Assembly (NCBI GenBank): GCA_003248775.1
Contig: QFQX01000014.1
Span: 43,166 to 107,165, forward strand
Direction of reading: 5' to 3'
Source: Shinella sp.
GTDB taxonomy: Bacteria > Pseudomonadota > Alphaproteobacteria > Rhizobiales > Rhizobiaceae
DNA length: 64,000 bases
The notes beneath the pieces were generated by a model that saw only the letters and a program-made list of their open reading frames with translations, was not told the DNA's origin and made no database searches. Every line of letters begins with the position of its first letter. Position 1 is the stretch's first letter. Position numbers and translations under genes: made by a program. Positions 8,472 through 16,517 of the stretch are shown in pieces.

Positions 8472-9203
8472 TTACACCGGCTCCGCAATTCCGCGCCGCG
8501 CCCGGCGCTCGATGAGCCCGATCACGACGTTGGAAACCAGCGTCAGCAGCAGGTAGAGAACACCGGCGGCACAGAAGAACAGCATGTAGGCCTTGGTGCT
8601 GCCTCCTGCCTGTCGTGTCACCAGCGTCAGCTCACTGAAGCCGACCACGGCCAGCAGGGCCGTGTCCTTGGTGGCGATCAGCCAGAGGTTGGCGAGCCCG
8701 GGAATGGCAAAGGGCAGCATGGCGGGAAGCGTGACGCGGGTCATCACCTTGAGCGGCGACATGCCATAGGCCCGCGCCGCCTCGATCTGTCCCGGCGGCA
8801 CGGCCTTGATGGCGCCGCGCAGCACTTCGGTCGAATAGGCGCCCTGCACCACCCCGATGACGAAGATACCGGCAACGAGACCGCTGATATCGACCGTCGG
8901 CAGACCGGCCAGCGAAAGCAACGCGTTCACCGCGTCCGTGCCGGCATAATAGAGAAGAAGGATCAGAACCAGTTCCGGCACGGCCCGGATCACGGTGGTA
9001 TAGACTTCCAGCAGGTCGCGAAGGATCGGCCCGCCATAGAGCTTGCCGAAAGCGCCCCCGATCCCGATCAGGATACCGAGCCCGTAGCCACCCACTGCAA
9101 GCTGCAGCGATTGTGCGAAGCCCTGCAGCAAGGCGCCACCCCAGCCGGGCGGCGAAAGCGCCAGAAGGCTCAAGTCGAAAAGGCTGCCGGACGCTGCCGC
9201 CAT
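8472..9203 (-). CDS. Polar amino acid ABC transporter permease (HisQ-like)
   Basis: This 243-residue permease has about five membrane helices and the EAA-type loop YSTEVLRGAIKAVPPGQIEA followed by ARAYGMSP. Its C-terminus ends in positively charged residues (ERRARRG), as in HisQ/ArtQ. It is the first permease after the binding protein, separated from it by 73 bases that contain an inverted repeat (9237-9266), and is followed after four bases by its partner permease. It works in the inner membrane as one half of the transport pore. Confidence 0.9.
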   Translation of the reverse strand: MAAASGSLFDLSLLALSPPGWGGALLQGFAQSLQLAVGGYGLGILIGIGGAFGKLYGGPILRDLLEVYTTVIRAVPELVLILLLYYAGTDAVNALLSLAGLPTVDISGLVAGIFVIGVVQGAYSTEVLRGAIKAVPPGQIEAARAYGMSPLKVMTRVTLPAMLPFAIPGLANLWLIATKDTALLAVVGFSELTLVTRQAGGSTKAYMLFFCAAGVLYLLLTLVSNVVIGLIERRARRGIAEPV

Positions 9204-9236
9204 CTTGAAACGCCCCGATTGTCAGAAGGCAGGAAA

Positions 9237-9266
9237 GGACATGCGACGGACCCCCGCAGCATGTCC
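9237..9266 (-). promoter_or_regulatory. Intercistronic hairpin between binding protein and permeases
   Basis: GGACATGC (9237-9244) and GCATGTCC (9259-9266) are perfect 8-bp arms around a 14-base loop, placed between the solute-binding-protein stop and the permease start. Hairpins here commonly protect the upstream mRNA so that binding protein is made in excess of permease. That role is inferred from position. Confidence 0.5.
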
Positions 9267-9276
9267 GGGGAAACGG

Positions 9277-10056
9277 TCAGCCGCCGTAGATGTCGAAATC
9301 GAAATACTTCTTCGAGAAGGTGTCGTAGGTGCCGTTGGCGCGAACCGCCTTGATCGCGGCGTTGACCTTGTCCTTCAGCTCGGTTTCGCCCTTGCGCAGA
9401 CCGACGCCGACACCCGCGCCGAGGATGGCCGGATCGTCCTTCACATTGCCCTTGAGCTCGCAGCAGGCGCCGGCTTCGGATTTCAGGAAGGCGTCGAGCG
9501 CGATGGCATCGGCCTGAACGGCATCGACGCGGCCGGCGGCGAGATCCTGGTTCGCCTCGTCCTGGGTCTGGTATTCCTTGATTTCCGAGGCCTTGTCGCC
9601 GAAATATTTGTGGGCGTAATCGGCATGGACGGTCGAGACCTGCACGCCGAGGATCTTGCCGGCGAGCCCTTCCGGCGTCGCGTCGAACTTCTCGCTCTTC
9701 GGCCCGACAATGCCGGTCGGCGTGTTGTAGTATTTGTCGGAGAAGTCGATGGTCTTCAGGCGTTCCTCGGTGATCGACATCGAGCCGACGATCATGTCGA
9801 TCTTCTTGGACGTCAGCGCCGGAATGATGCCGTCCCAGGCGACCGGAGTGATGACGCAGTCGAGCTTGGCCTCGGCGCAGATGGCTTCCATGAAATCGAC
9901 CTCCCAGCCGACCCACTTGCCGGCAGCATCGGGCGAGGCGAAGGGCGGATAGGGTTCGGCGGCAAAGCCGACCTTGACCGGTTCAGCGGCAGCGGTGCCA
10001 AACGCCGCTCCGCCGATGGCCAGTGCGATGAGCGCGATCTTCATTGCATTCTTCAT
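9277..10056 (-). CDS. ABC transporter substrate-binding protein, basic amino acid type (ArgT/HisJ-like)
   Basis: A 259-residue periplasmic protein. The signal peptide is KIALIALAIGGAAFGTAAA (cleavage near residue 24) and the mature part begins EPVKVGFAAEPYPPF. Class 3 solute-binding-protein features are present: WVGWEVDFMEAICAE, the ligand-loop stretch PALTSKKIDMIVGSMSITEE and KTIDFSDKYYNTP. These resemble lysine/arginine/ornithine and octopine/nopaline-type receptors. Ribosome site AGGGGAA precedes ATG 10056. It lies between the ATPase gene and the permeases in one leftward operon, so it delivers a basic or guanidino amino acid to the HisMQ-like channel. Ligand identity is inference. Confidence 0.9.
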   Translation of the reverse strand: MKNAMKIALIALAIGGAAFGTAAAEPVKVGFAAEPYPPFASPDAAGKWVGWEVDFMEAICAEAKLDCVITPVAWDGIIPALTSKKIDMIVGSMSITEERLKTIDFSDKYYNTPTGIVGPKSEKFDATPEGLAGKILGVQVSTVHADYAHKYFGDKASEIKEYQTQDEANQDLAAGRVDAVQADAIALDAFLKSEAGACCELKGNVKDDPAILGAGVGVGLRKGETELKDKVNAAIKAVRANGTYDTFSKKYFDFDIYGG

Positions 10057-10091
10057 TGTGTTCCCCTGTTGTTTTTAGGTTTGATGAAGTC

Positions 10092-10865
10092 TCAATGGAT
10101 TGAGCTGATGAATTTCTTGAGCCGTTCGGATTTCGGCGCACCGAACAGCTGTTCCGGCGGCCCCTGTTCCTCGATCACACCGTTGGCGAGGAACACCACA
10201 TGGTTGGAAACCTCCCGGGCAAATTTCATTTCATGGGTAACGAGGATCATGGTGCGCTTTTCCCGGGCAAGATCGCCGATGACGGAAAGCACCTCGCCGA
10301 CAAGCTCGGGATCGAGCGCCGAAGTCGGCTCGTCGAACAGCATGACCAGCGGCTGGATGGCGAGCGCGCGGGCGATTGCGGCGCGCTGCTGCTGCCCGCC
10401 GGAAAGAAAAGCCGGATAGGCGTCCCGCTTCTCGTGGAGACCGACCCGTCTCAGAAGGGTCTCGGCAATGGCGACCGCCTCGTCCCTGCGCACGCCCAGC
10501 ACATGCACCGGCACCTCGATGACGTTCTGCAGCACCGTCATGTGCTGCCAGAGATTGAAGTTCTGGAACACCATGCCGAGCCGGCTGCGGATACGCTGCA
10601 CCTGCCTGCGGTCAGCCGGCATCAGGCCGCCATGGCCGTCCTTCTTCATGGTGATCGTCTCGCCATGGATGGTAACCGAGCCCGCGCTCGGCAGTTCAAG
10701 CATGTTGATGCATCTGAGGAAGGTGGATTTTCCCGAGCCGCTGCCGCCGATGATGGCGATCACGTCTCCCTGCTTTGCCGATAGCGAAACACCCTTCAGG
10801 ACCTCGAGCGGACCGAACCGCTTGTGCAGATCCCGCACGTCGATGGCTTGCGCCGATACGTTCAT
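10092..10865 (-). CDS. Amino acid ABC transporter ATP-binding protein (HisP-like)
   Basis: The likely start is ATG 10865 (MNVSAQAIDVRDLHKRFG), giving 257 residues; an in-frame ATG 48 bases upstream adds an unsupported extension. Walker A is at residues 40-48 (GGSGSGKST), the signature LSGGQ at 154-158 and Walker B at 174-180 (VMLFDEP). The 20-residue insertion with MKKDGHGGLMPADRRQ is typical of the HisP/OccP group, which fits a basic amino acid or opine-like importer. It is the first gene of the leftward operon and faces the DDAH-like gene across a 202-bp divergent promoter region (10866-11067). Confidence 0.92.
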   Translation of the reverse strand: MNVSAQAIDVRDLHKRFGPLEVLKGVSLSAKQGDVIAIIGGSGSGKSTFLRCINMLELPSAGSVTIHGETITMKKDGHGGLMPADRRQVQRIRSRLGMVFQNFNLWQHMTVLQNVIEVPVHVLGVRRDEAVAIAETLLRRVGLHEKRDAYPAFLSGGQQQRAAIARALAIQPLVMLFDEPTSALDPELVGEVLSVIGDLAREKRTMILVTHEMKFAREVSNHVVFLANGVIEEQGPPEQLFGAPKSERLKKFISSIH

Positions 10866-11067
10866 GAATACCGCCAATGCCCGGAGGCGAAGCCCCGGCA
10901 AGATGGTTGCCACTGTTCCCGCCAGCTTCTTGTCTGCCCGGTGCGGCGCTGGATCCCGCCCGGTGGATTAGCCGGGAGTTTTGCACTTGTGCAGTAATTA
11001 TTCAAGCGTATAAATAAATCAGTTTGCAGTGCGGTCGGGCGTGCCCGACAGAGATCGGGAAGCGCGC

Positions 11068-11946
11068 ATGAAGAATTACGGCTCTCAGGAAATGTCGGGA
11101 AAACTCATGCGGGTCGTGATGCGCCGGCCGGGTCCAAGCCTCAGGAACGCCGACCCTTCCGACTGGCATTACGGGCCGACCTTCGACGGTGCGAGAGCCG
11201 TGCAGCAATACGGGCACTTTGCCGATCTGGTCGCCGGTTCCGGCGCTGAAATCCTCTGGCTCGAGGACCGCGGCGACGGGCTGGCGGACGCCATGTTTAC
11301 CCACGATCCCTCGCTGATGACCGACCACGGCGCCATCATTCTCAACATGGGCAAGCCGCTTCGCCAGCGCGAACCGGAACTGCACGAGGAAATCTACACC
11401 AAGGCCGGCGTTCCCATCCTCGGCCGCATCGAAGCCCCCGGCACGATCGAGGGCGGCGACTGCGTCTGGGTGGACGCGACGACGCTTGCCATCGGCCGCG
11501 GCGTGCGCTCCAACCAGGCCGGCATCGAGCAGATGGCCGCGCTGCTCTCGCCTCATGGCATCACGGTTCTCGGCTTCGACCTGCCGCTCTGGCAGGGCGA
11601 GGAAGCCTGCCTGCATCTCATGTCTGTCATCAGCCCGCTGGCCGATGATCTTGCGCTCGTCCATGCGCCGCTTTTGCCGGCCGCCTTCTATTTCCTGCTG
11701 AAGGAAAAGGGCATCCGGCTGGTCGTCGCACCGGAAGAGGAATTTGCCGCCAGCAACGGCCTGAACCTCAACGTCCTGCCGACTTCGCCCCGCAAGGTCA
11801 TCATGGTGGAAGGCTTCCCCGGAACCCGCGCCGCCATGGAGGCCGCCGGCTGCGAGGTCCAGACCTTCGCCGCCGACGCGCTCTGCATCGCCTGCGAAGG
11901 CGGTCCCACCTGCCTGACCCGGCCTATATTGAGACTGGCGTCATGA
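11068..11946 (+). CDS. Dimethylargininase-like amidinotransferase-family hydrolase (DDAH)
   Basis: A 292-residue pentein-fold protein starting at ATG 11068 (an in-frame upstream ATG at 11029 lacks a better ribosome site). Expected catalytic residues are present: Glu128 in GTIEGGD, His183 in CLHLMS and Cys282 in GGPTCLTRP near the C-terminus. These are the arginine-deiminase/DDAH triad positions. Bacterial DDAH converts N-omega-methylated arginines to citrulline and methylamines. Close relatives act as arginine deiminases or amidinotransferases, so the substrate is not certain. Its stop overlaps the TetR start (ATGA), and the cluster also carries arginine transaminase and 2-ketoarginine decarboxylase genes. 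Confidence 0.8.
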   Translation: MKNYGSQEMSGKLMRVVMRRPGPSLRNADPSDWHYGPTFDGARAVQQYGHFADLVAGSGAEILWLEDRGDGLADAMFTHDPSLMTDHGAIILNMGKPLRQREPELHEEIYTKAGVPILGRIEAPGTIEGGDCVWVDATTLAIGRGVRSNQAGIEQMAALLSPHGITVLGFDLPLWQGEEACLHLMSVISPLADDLALVHAPLLPAAFYFLLKEKGIRLVVAPEEEFAASNGLNLNVLPTSPRKVIMVEGFPGTRAAMEAAGCEVQTFAADALCIACEGGPTCLTRPILRLAS

Positions 11947-12626
11947 GCCGGCGGGTCTTTCATCGCGCCGGGGAGGCGGAGCGGCGGCAGGACCTGATAA
12001 GGGCAACGCTGGACTGCATTTCGGAAAAGGGACTAGAGGGCGCGACCGTACGCGAGATCGCCGCCCGCGCCGGCGTTACCGGCGGCCTGATCCGCCATTA
12101 CTTCGCCAGCAAGGACCAGATGCTGCAGGCCGCCTATCGCGAGACCATGGCATCGATGACGATAACGGCGATCAGCGCGGCTGGAGCCAGTGTCGGGAGC
12201 GCCGGCGAGGTAAAAAGCGCGCGCCTCAGGCTGCATGATTTCATCATCGCCAATGTCAGCCCGCCGGTCACCGATCCGCGCACGCTGTCGCTCTGGGCGG
12301 GCTTCATCGGCCACATCCGCGTCGATCCGGAATTCGCTCGCATCCACCGTGAGAACTACCTGATCTTTCGAGACGCGCTGGAAGAACTCATTTCCGGCTT
12401 TCTCGCCGAATGCGGCCGCACACCGGTGCCCGGCGAAAGCCGCAAGCTTGCCATCGCCATCAACGGCCTGATCGACGGCCTCTGGCTCGAAGGCTCGCTC
12501 GCCCAGGATCTTTTTGACGAGCACGCCCTGCCGCGAATCGCGCTGGAATCGGTCGAGGCCCTGCTCGGCGGCCTGCGCCTCACCGGACCGCTCACAGGGC
12601 CGGATGCCGACACCAATAAGAAATGA
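11943..12626 (+). CDS. TetR-family regulator (BetI-like)
   Basis: This 227-residue protein has an N-terminal TetR helix-turn-helix (about residues 15-60: ISEKGLEGATVREIAARAG, then GLIRHYFASKDQML) and a BetI-like C-terminal ligand domain. It starts at an ATGA overlap with the DDAH-like gene and is followed directly by the aminotransferase. It is therefore probably the local repressor of the cluster, responding to the imported compound or a breakdown product. The likely operator region is 10866-11067, which serves both divergent operons. That is inference. Confidence 0.88.
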   Translation: MSRRVFHRAGEAERRQDLIRATLDCISEKGLEGATVREIAARAGVTGGLIRHYFASKDQMLQAAYRETMASMTITAISAAGASVGSAGEVKSARLRLHDFIIANVSPPVTDPRTLSLWAGFIGHIRVDPEFARIHRENYLIFRDALEELISGFLAECGRTPVPGESRKLAIAINGLIDGLWLEGSLAQDLFDEHALPRIALESVEALLGGLRLTGPLTGPDADTNKK

Positions 12627-12637
12627 TCGGAAAACCC

Positions 12638-13840
12638 ATGCGTTACGCCTCCATCACCGAGCGGCTTGCTCACCTTGGCTCGGGAAAATGGGCCGTTCAT
12701 ATCGAGGCCCGTCGCAAGGCAGCACAAGGTATTCCCGTCATCGAACTGACGATCGGGGAACCGGATGTTGCGCCGGATCCAGCCCTGCTCGCCGAGTGCG
12801 CCCGCGCCATGTATGCCGGCCGCACCCGTTATTCGAACGGCCGCGGCGAGCCGAGCGTGGTGAAGGCGCTGGCCGCAAAATATGCAAAACGCCGGCCTGA
12901 CGTTACCGAACGCAACATCCTCTGCTTCCCGGGCACCCAGACCGCTCTCTTCACGGTCATGCTCGGCCTGCTCGAACCGGGCGACGAGGTACTGGTCGGC
13001 GATCCCTTTTACGCAACCTACGAAGGCGTCATAGCCTCCAGCGGCGCGCGCATGGCGCCTGTTCCGCTTCGGCCCGAAAACCACTTCCACCTGCAACCAG
13101 ACGATCTTGCACGGGCGATCACCCCCCGCTCGCGCGTGGTGCTTCTTAATACACCGCACAATCCGACCGGCGCGGTTCTGTCGGCGGACGAGATCGCCGC
13201 CATCGGCAAGGTCTGCCGCGACCGCGATCTCTGGATCGTCTGCGACGAGGTCTATGAGGAACTGATCTTCGACAAGCCCTTCGCCTCGCCCTTCGACCAG
13301 CCGGATCTGGCCGAACGGACCATCGTCGTCTCCTCGATCTCCAAGTCCCATGCAGCCCCCGGCTTCCGCAGCGGCTGGGCCGCCGGCCCGGTCGAATTCT
13401 GCGACCGCCTGCTGCCCGTCTCGGAGACCATGCTGTTCGGCGTCCAGCCCTTCATCGCCGACATGACGGCGATGGCGCTCTCCGAGCCCTTCGACACCTC
13501 CACCGTCATGCGCGGCAATTATGCCCGTCGCGCCCGCCTCGTGGCAGACGGCCTTGCCGGCAACGGACCGCTGCAGCCGATGATGCCGGAAGGCGGCATG
13601 TTCATCGTGATCGATGTCAGCGCGACCGGGCTTACCGGCCTCCAGTTCGCCCACCGCCTGCTCGACGAGAAGAACGTCGCCGTCATGCCCGGCGGCTCCT
13701 TCGGTGAACAGGCGGAAAGTTTCATCCGGGTATCGCTCACCGTCGATGACGAAAAGCTCGCGGAAGCCACCGGACGCATGGCCGAACTGGCGACGGAACT
13801 GATCGAACGGGAGGATCAACAGAAATGGGCGGCGAACTGA
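12638..13840 (+). CDS. aruH: Arginine:pyruvate transaminase-like aminotransferase (AruH-like)
   Basis: A class I/II PLP aminotransferase of about 400 residues. Counting from the alternative upstream ATG at 12623, the cofactor lysine is Lys241 (SSISKSHAAPGFRSGW), with Asn180-Pro181, Asp208, Tyr211 and Arg249 in their usual places. I prefer ATG 12638 (MRYASITERL) because GGAA precedes it and the N-terminus then matches AruH of Pseudomonas (MRYSDF...). AruH transfers the amino group of arginine to pyruvate, giving 2-ketoarginine. The next gene is a 2-ketoarginine decarboxylase homologue, which strongly favours this reading over a generic aspartate-type transaminase. Its end overlaps the next gene by 16 bases. 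Confidence 0.75.
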   Translation: MRYASITERLAHLGSGKWAVHIEARRKAAQGIPVIELTIGEPDVAPDPALLAECARAMYAGRTRYSNGRGEPSVVKALAAKYAKRRPDVTERNILCFPGTQTALFTVMLGLLEPGDEVLVGDPFYATYEGVIASSGARMAPVPLRPENHFHLQPDDLARAITPRSRVVLLNTPHNPTGAVLSADEIAAIGKVCRDRDLWIVCDEVYEELIFDKPFASPFDQPDLAERTIVVSSISKSHAAPGFRSGWAAGPVEFCDRLLPVSETMLFGVQPFIADMTAMALSEPFDTSTVMRGNYARRARLVADGLAGNGPLQPMMPEGGMFIVIDVSATGLTGLQFAHRLLDEKNVAVMPGGSFGEQAESFIRVSLTVDDEKLAEATGRMAELATELIEREDQQKWAAN

Positions 13841-15438
13841 AGACAGTCGGAGAAGCACTGATCGATATTCTGGAGGCGAACGGCGTCGATACCGTCTTCG
13901 GCATTCCGGGCGTCCACACCGTCGAGCTTTATCGCGGCCTCGCCGCCTCGAACATTCGCCACATCACCCCGCGTCACGAACAGGGCGCCGGCTTCATGGC
14001 GGACGGCTATGCCCGCGTCAGCGGAAAACCGGGCGTCTGTCTGCTGATCACGGGTCCGGGCCTCACCAACGCCATCACCGCCATGGCGCAGGCCCAGCAG
14101 GATTCCGTGCCGCTTCTGGTCATCTCCGGCGTCAATGTGCGCTCAAGCCTCGGTCAGGGCCGTGGCCGTCTGCATGAACTGCCCGACCAGCATGCGATGA
14201 TGGCGTCCTTCACGCTGATGAGCCACACCCTTCTCGATCCCGCCGATCTGCCGGCGGTGATGGCGAGAACCTTCACCATCCTGCGTTCCGGCCGCCCCGG
14301 ACCGGTTCACATCGAAATTCCGATCGACGTCATGTCGATGAAGGTGTCCCTTCCACGGCTGGTTTCAAGCCCGGCCCTGCTACCGCGTGCCGACCTTGCC
14401 GGCGTGCTCGATCTGGCGGAACGCTGTGAACGCGCCCGAAAGCCGGTCATTCTTTGCGGCGGCGGCGCGGTTTCGGCCGCCAGCGCGATTGAAACGCTCG
14501 CGGAACGACTCGATGCACCCGTCGTCACCACGGTCAACGCTCGCGGAATCCTTTCCGGGCACCCGCTTTCGGTGCCGGCAAGCCCGAGCCTCAAAGCGGT
14601 GCGCAAGCTCGTCGCGGACGCTGACCTTGTACTGGCGCTCGGTACACAGATGGGCCAGACCGACTACGATATGTATGCTGACAACGGCTTTCCGGAACTG
14701 GGAACCCTCGTCCGCGTCGATGTCGATGCCACACAGCTTGCCCGCGGGCCGAACGCCGCCATCTCGATCCTGTCGAGCGTCACCAGCCTTGTCGACGATC
14801 TTCTGACGGAGATCTGCGAGGAGAGGACCGCCAGTGGAGGGGCCGATCGCGCGGCGGCAGCAAGGGCTGCGGCCCATGCCGAACTCACCGACAAGATGCG
14901 CGCCGAAATCTCCATCCTCGAAACCGTTCGCGACACGCTTCCGGGCACGATCATCGTCGGAGATTCCACGCAGGCCGTCTATGCCGGGAACCTCTATTTC
15001 GAAGCAGACCGCCCGCATGGCTGGTTCAATTCGGCGACCGGCTACGGTGCGCTCGGCTATGCCGCGCCCGCATCGGTCGGAGCAAGTCTGGCAGAGCCGG
15101 AAACCCAGATCGTCTGCCTGACGGGCGATGGCGGCCTGCAGTTCTCGCTTGCCGAAATCGGTTCCGCGAAGGATGCCGGCGCACGCGTCGTCTTCCTCGT
15201 CTGGAACAATGACGGTTACAAGGAAATCGAGACATATATGATCGAACAGGGGGTCACACCGGAGGGCGTGAAGCCTTCGGCACCGGATTTCCTCAAGATC
15301 GCCGAGGCCTACGGCATTTCCGCAGTACGGCTCGCGCATGTCGATGACCTTCCCGCAGCTCTGCGAAAGGCAAGGGATGCAGGCGGTCTAGCGCTCATCG
15401 AGATCCACGAAGTCGATACCGCCGGCATAACCGCCTGA
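13825..15438 (+). CDS. aruI: 5-guanidino-2-oxopentanoate decarboxylase-like ThDP enzyme (AruI-like)
   Basis: A 537-residue thiamine-diphosphate enzyme with the three domains of the acetolactate synthase family. The catalytic Glu52 is in PRHEQGAGFMADGYAR, and the ThDP/Mg motif GDGGLQFSL runs to WNNDGYKEI near residues 435-470. The start IPGVHTVELYRGLAAS region is like AruI, which decarboxylates 2-ketoarginine to 4-guanidinobutanal. The usual acetolactate synthase small subunit is absent. GGGAGG lies in front of ATG 13825. It pairs with the aminotransferase upstream, so the two would run the arginine transaminase pathway. Downstream steps (aldehyde dehydrogenase, guanidinobutyrase) are not in the window. 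Confidence 0.75.
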   Translation: MGGELKTVGEALIDILEANGVDTVFGIPGVHTVELYRGLAASNIRHITPRHEQGAGFMADGYARVSGKPGVCLLITGPGLTNAITAMAQAQQDSVPLLVISGVNVRSSLGQGRGRLHELPDQHAMMASFTLMSHTLLDPADLPAVMARTFTILRSGRPGPVHIEIPIDVMSMKVSLPRLVSSPALLPRADLAGVLDLAERCERARKPVILCGGGAVSAASAIETLAERLDAPVVTTVNARGILSGHPLSVPASPSLKAVRKLVADADLVLALGTQMGQTDYDMYADNGFPELGTLVRVDVDATQLARGPNAAISILSSVTSLVDDLLTEICEERTASGGADRAAAARAAAHAELTDKMRAEISILETVRDTLPGTIIVGDSTQAVYAGNLYFEADRPHGWFNSATGYGALGYAAPASVGASLAEPETQIVCLTGDGGLQFSLAEIGSAKDAGARVVFLVWNNDGYKEIETYMIEQGVTPEGVKPSAPDFLKIAEAYGISAVRLAHVDDLPAALRKARDAGGLALIEIHEVDTAGITA

Positions 15439-15530
15439 TACTCGCATGACGACTGTCGATGGCATGAGCAAAATGTCTGATTGCCATGTCCCCCGCCGAG
15501 CGACTATCAGTCGGCCGGTGGGAGATGATG

Positions 15531-16226
15531 ATGGCGGACAAAAAAACGGACCGTAAGAAACAGCCGAAAGCCGAAACGGCGGATGAGCCTTCGCGTACGT
15601 TGCTGCGACAGGATCCGCATGCGGTGCGCGATCCCAAGGAAAACAATCTCGAGATCGCCATCGGTCATGAGGTCAGGGCCTTCCGCAAGAGGCTCGGCAT
15701 CACCGGCTCCGATCTTGCAGCCGCCACCGGCATATCGCTCGGCATGCTATCGAAGATCGAAAACGGCAACACCTCGCCGTCGCTGACCACGTTGCAATCG
15801 CTGGCGCGCGCGCTCGGCGTTCCCGTTACCAGCTTCTTCCGCCGCTTCGAAGAGCCTCGTAATGCGGTCTTCGTCAAGGCCGGCGAAGGCGTGGAAATCG
15901 AGCGCAGGGGCACCCGCGCCGGCCACCAGTATAATCTGCTCGGCCACATCCCGTCGAGCAGCAGCGGCGTTCAGGTGGAACCCTATCTCATCACCCTGAC
16001 CGCAGATTCCGACGTCTTCCCGACATTCCAGCATGCCGGCATGGAATTTATTTACATGCTGGAGGGCGAGGTGAAATACCGCCACGGCGACCGGCTCTAC
16101 ACCATGTTGCCCGGCGACAGCCTGTTCTTCGACGCCGATGCCCGCCATGGCCCGGAAGTGCTGGTACGCCTGCCGATCCGTTTCCTGTCGATCATCTGCT
16201 ACCCCGACCGTCCCGAAAATCCGTGA
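15531..16226 (+). CDS. XRE-family regulator with C-terminal cupin domain
   Basis: The protein has about 231 residues. Three consecutive ATG codons (15525, 15528, 15531) follow GGTGGGAG; the last has the best spacing. A charged leader precedes a Cro/CI helix-turn-helix (FRKRLGITGSDLAAATGISL, then MLSKIENGNTSPSLTTLQSL). A flexible linker leads to a cupin (HAGMEFIYMLEGEVKYRHGD and MLPGDSLFFDADARHGPE), which normally senses a small molecule. Such regulators often control amino-acid or amine catabolism (PuuR-like). It lies 92 bases after the decarboxylase gene, same strand, so it may add a second layer of control to the arginine-type island. Confidence 0.85.
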   Translation: MADKKTDRKKQPKAETADEPSRTLLRQDPHAVRDPKENNLEIAIGHEVRAFRKRLGITGSDLAAATGISLGMLSKIENGNTSPSLTTLQSLARALGVPVTSFFRRFEEPRNAVFVKAGEGVEIERRGTRAGHQYNLLGHIPSSSSGVQVEPYLITLTADSDVFPTFQHAGMEFIYMLEGEVKYRHGDRLYTMLPGDSLFFDADARHGPEVLVRLPIRFLSIICYPDRPENP

Positions 16227-16517
16227 TGCTTTCCGATGTCGCGTCACAGGGCTTTCATCGGGCGCTCCCGATGCGATTCCTCTTGGCTACGGCTTTGAAA
16301 TACGGCATAAAAAAGCCAATTTTCCCAGCGAAGGCACGAAAGATTTCCGCCCAGACCAGTTTTCTGATCGGCATCGCTGCACAAACCGGCCTTTTGAGTT
16401 CGGATCAAGGATCGACCGGCCGTTTATGTGCAAGCGAAGCGCCGAAGGACGACAGCGGTCAAGACGAACCCTGACGAACGCTTTCTAAACCCAGAACCCG
16501 AGAAATTAAGTCTTCCC

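Noticed and set aside
16428..16517. 30-residue extension of the glucan synthase
   Set aside because: ATG 16518 gives the family's normal length and N-terminus; the extension is basic and unlike relatives.
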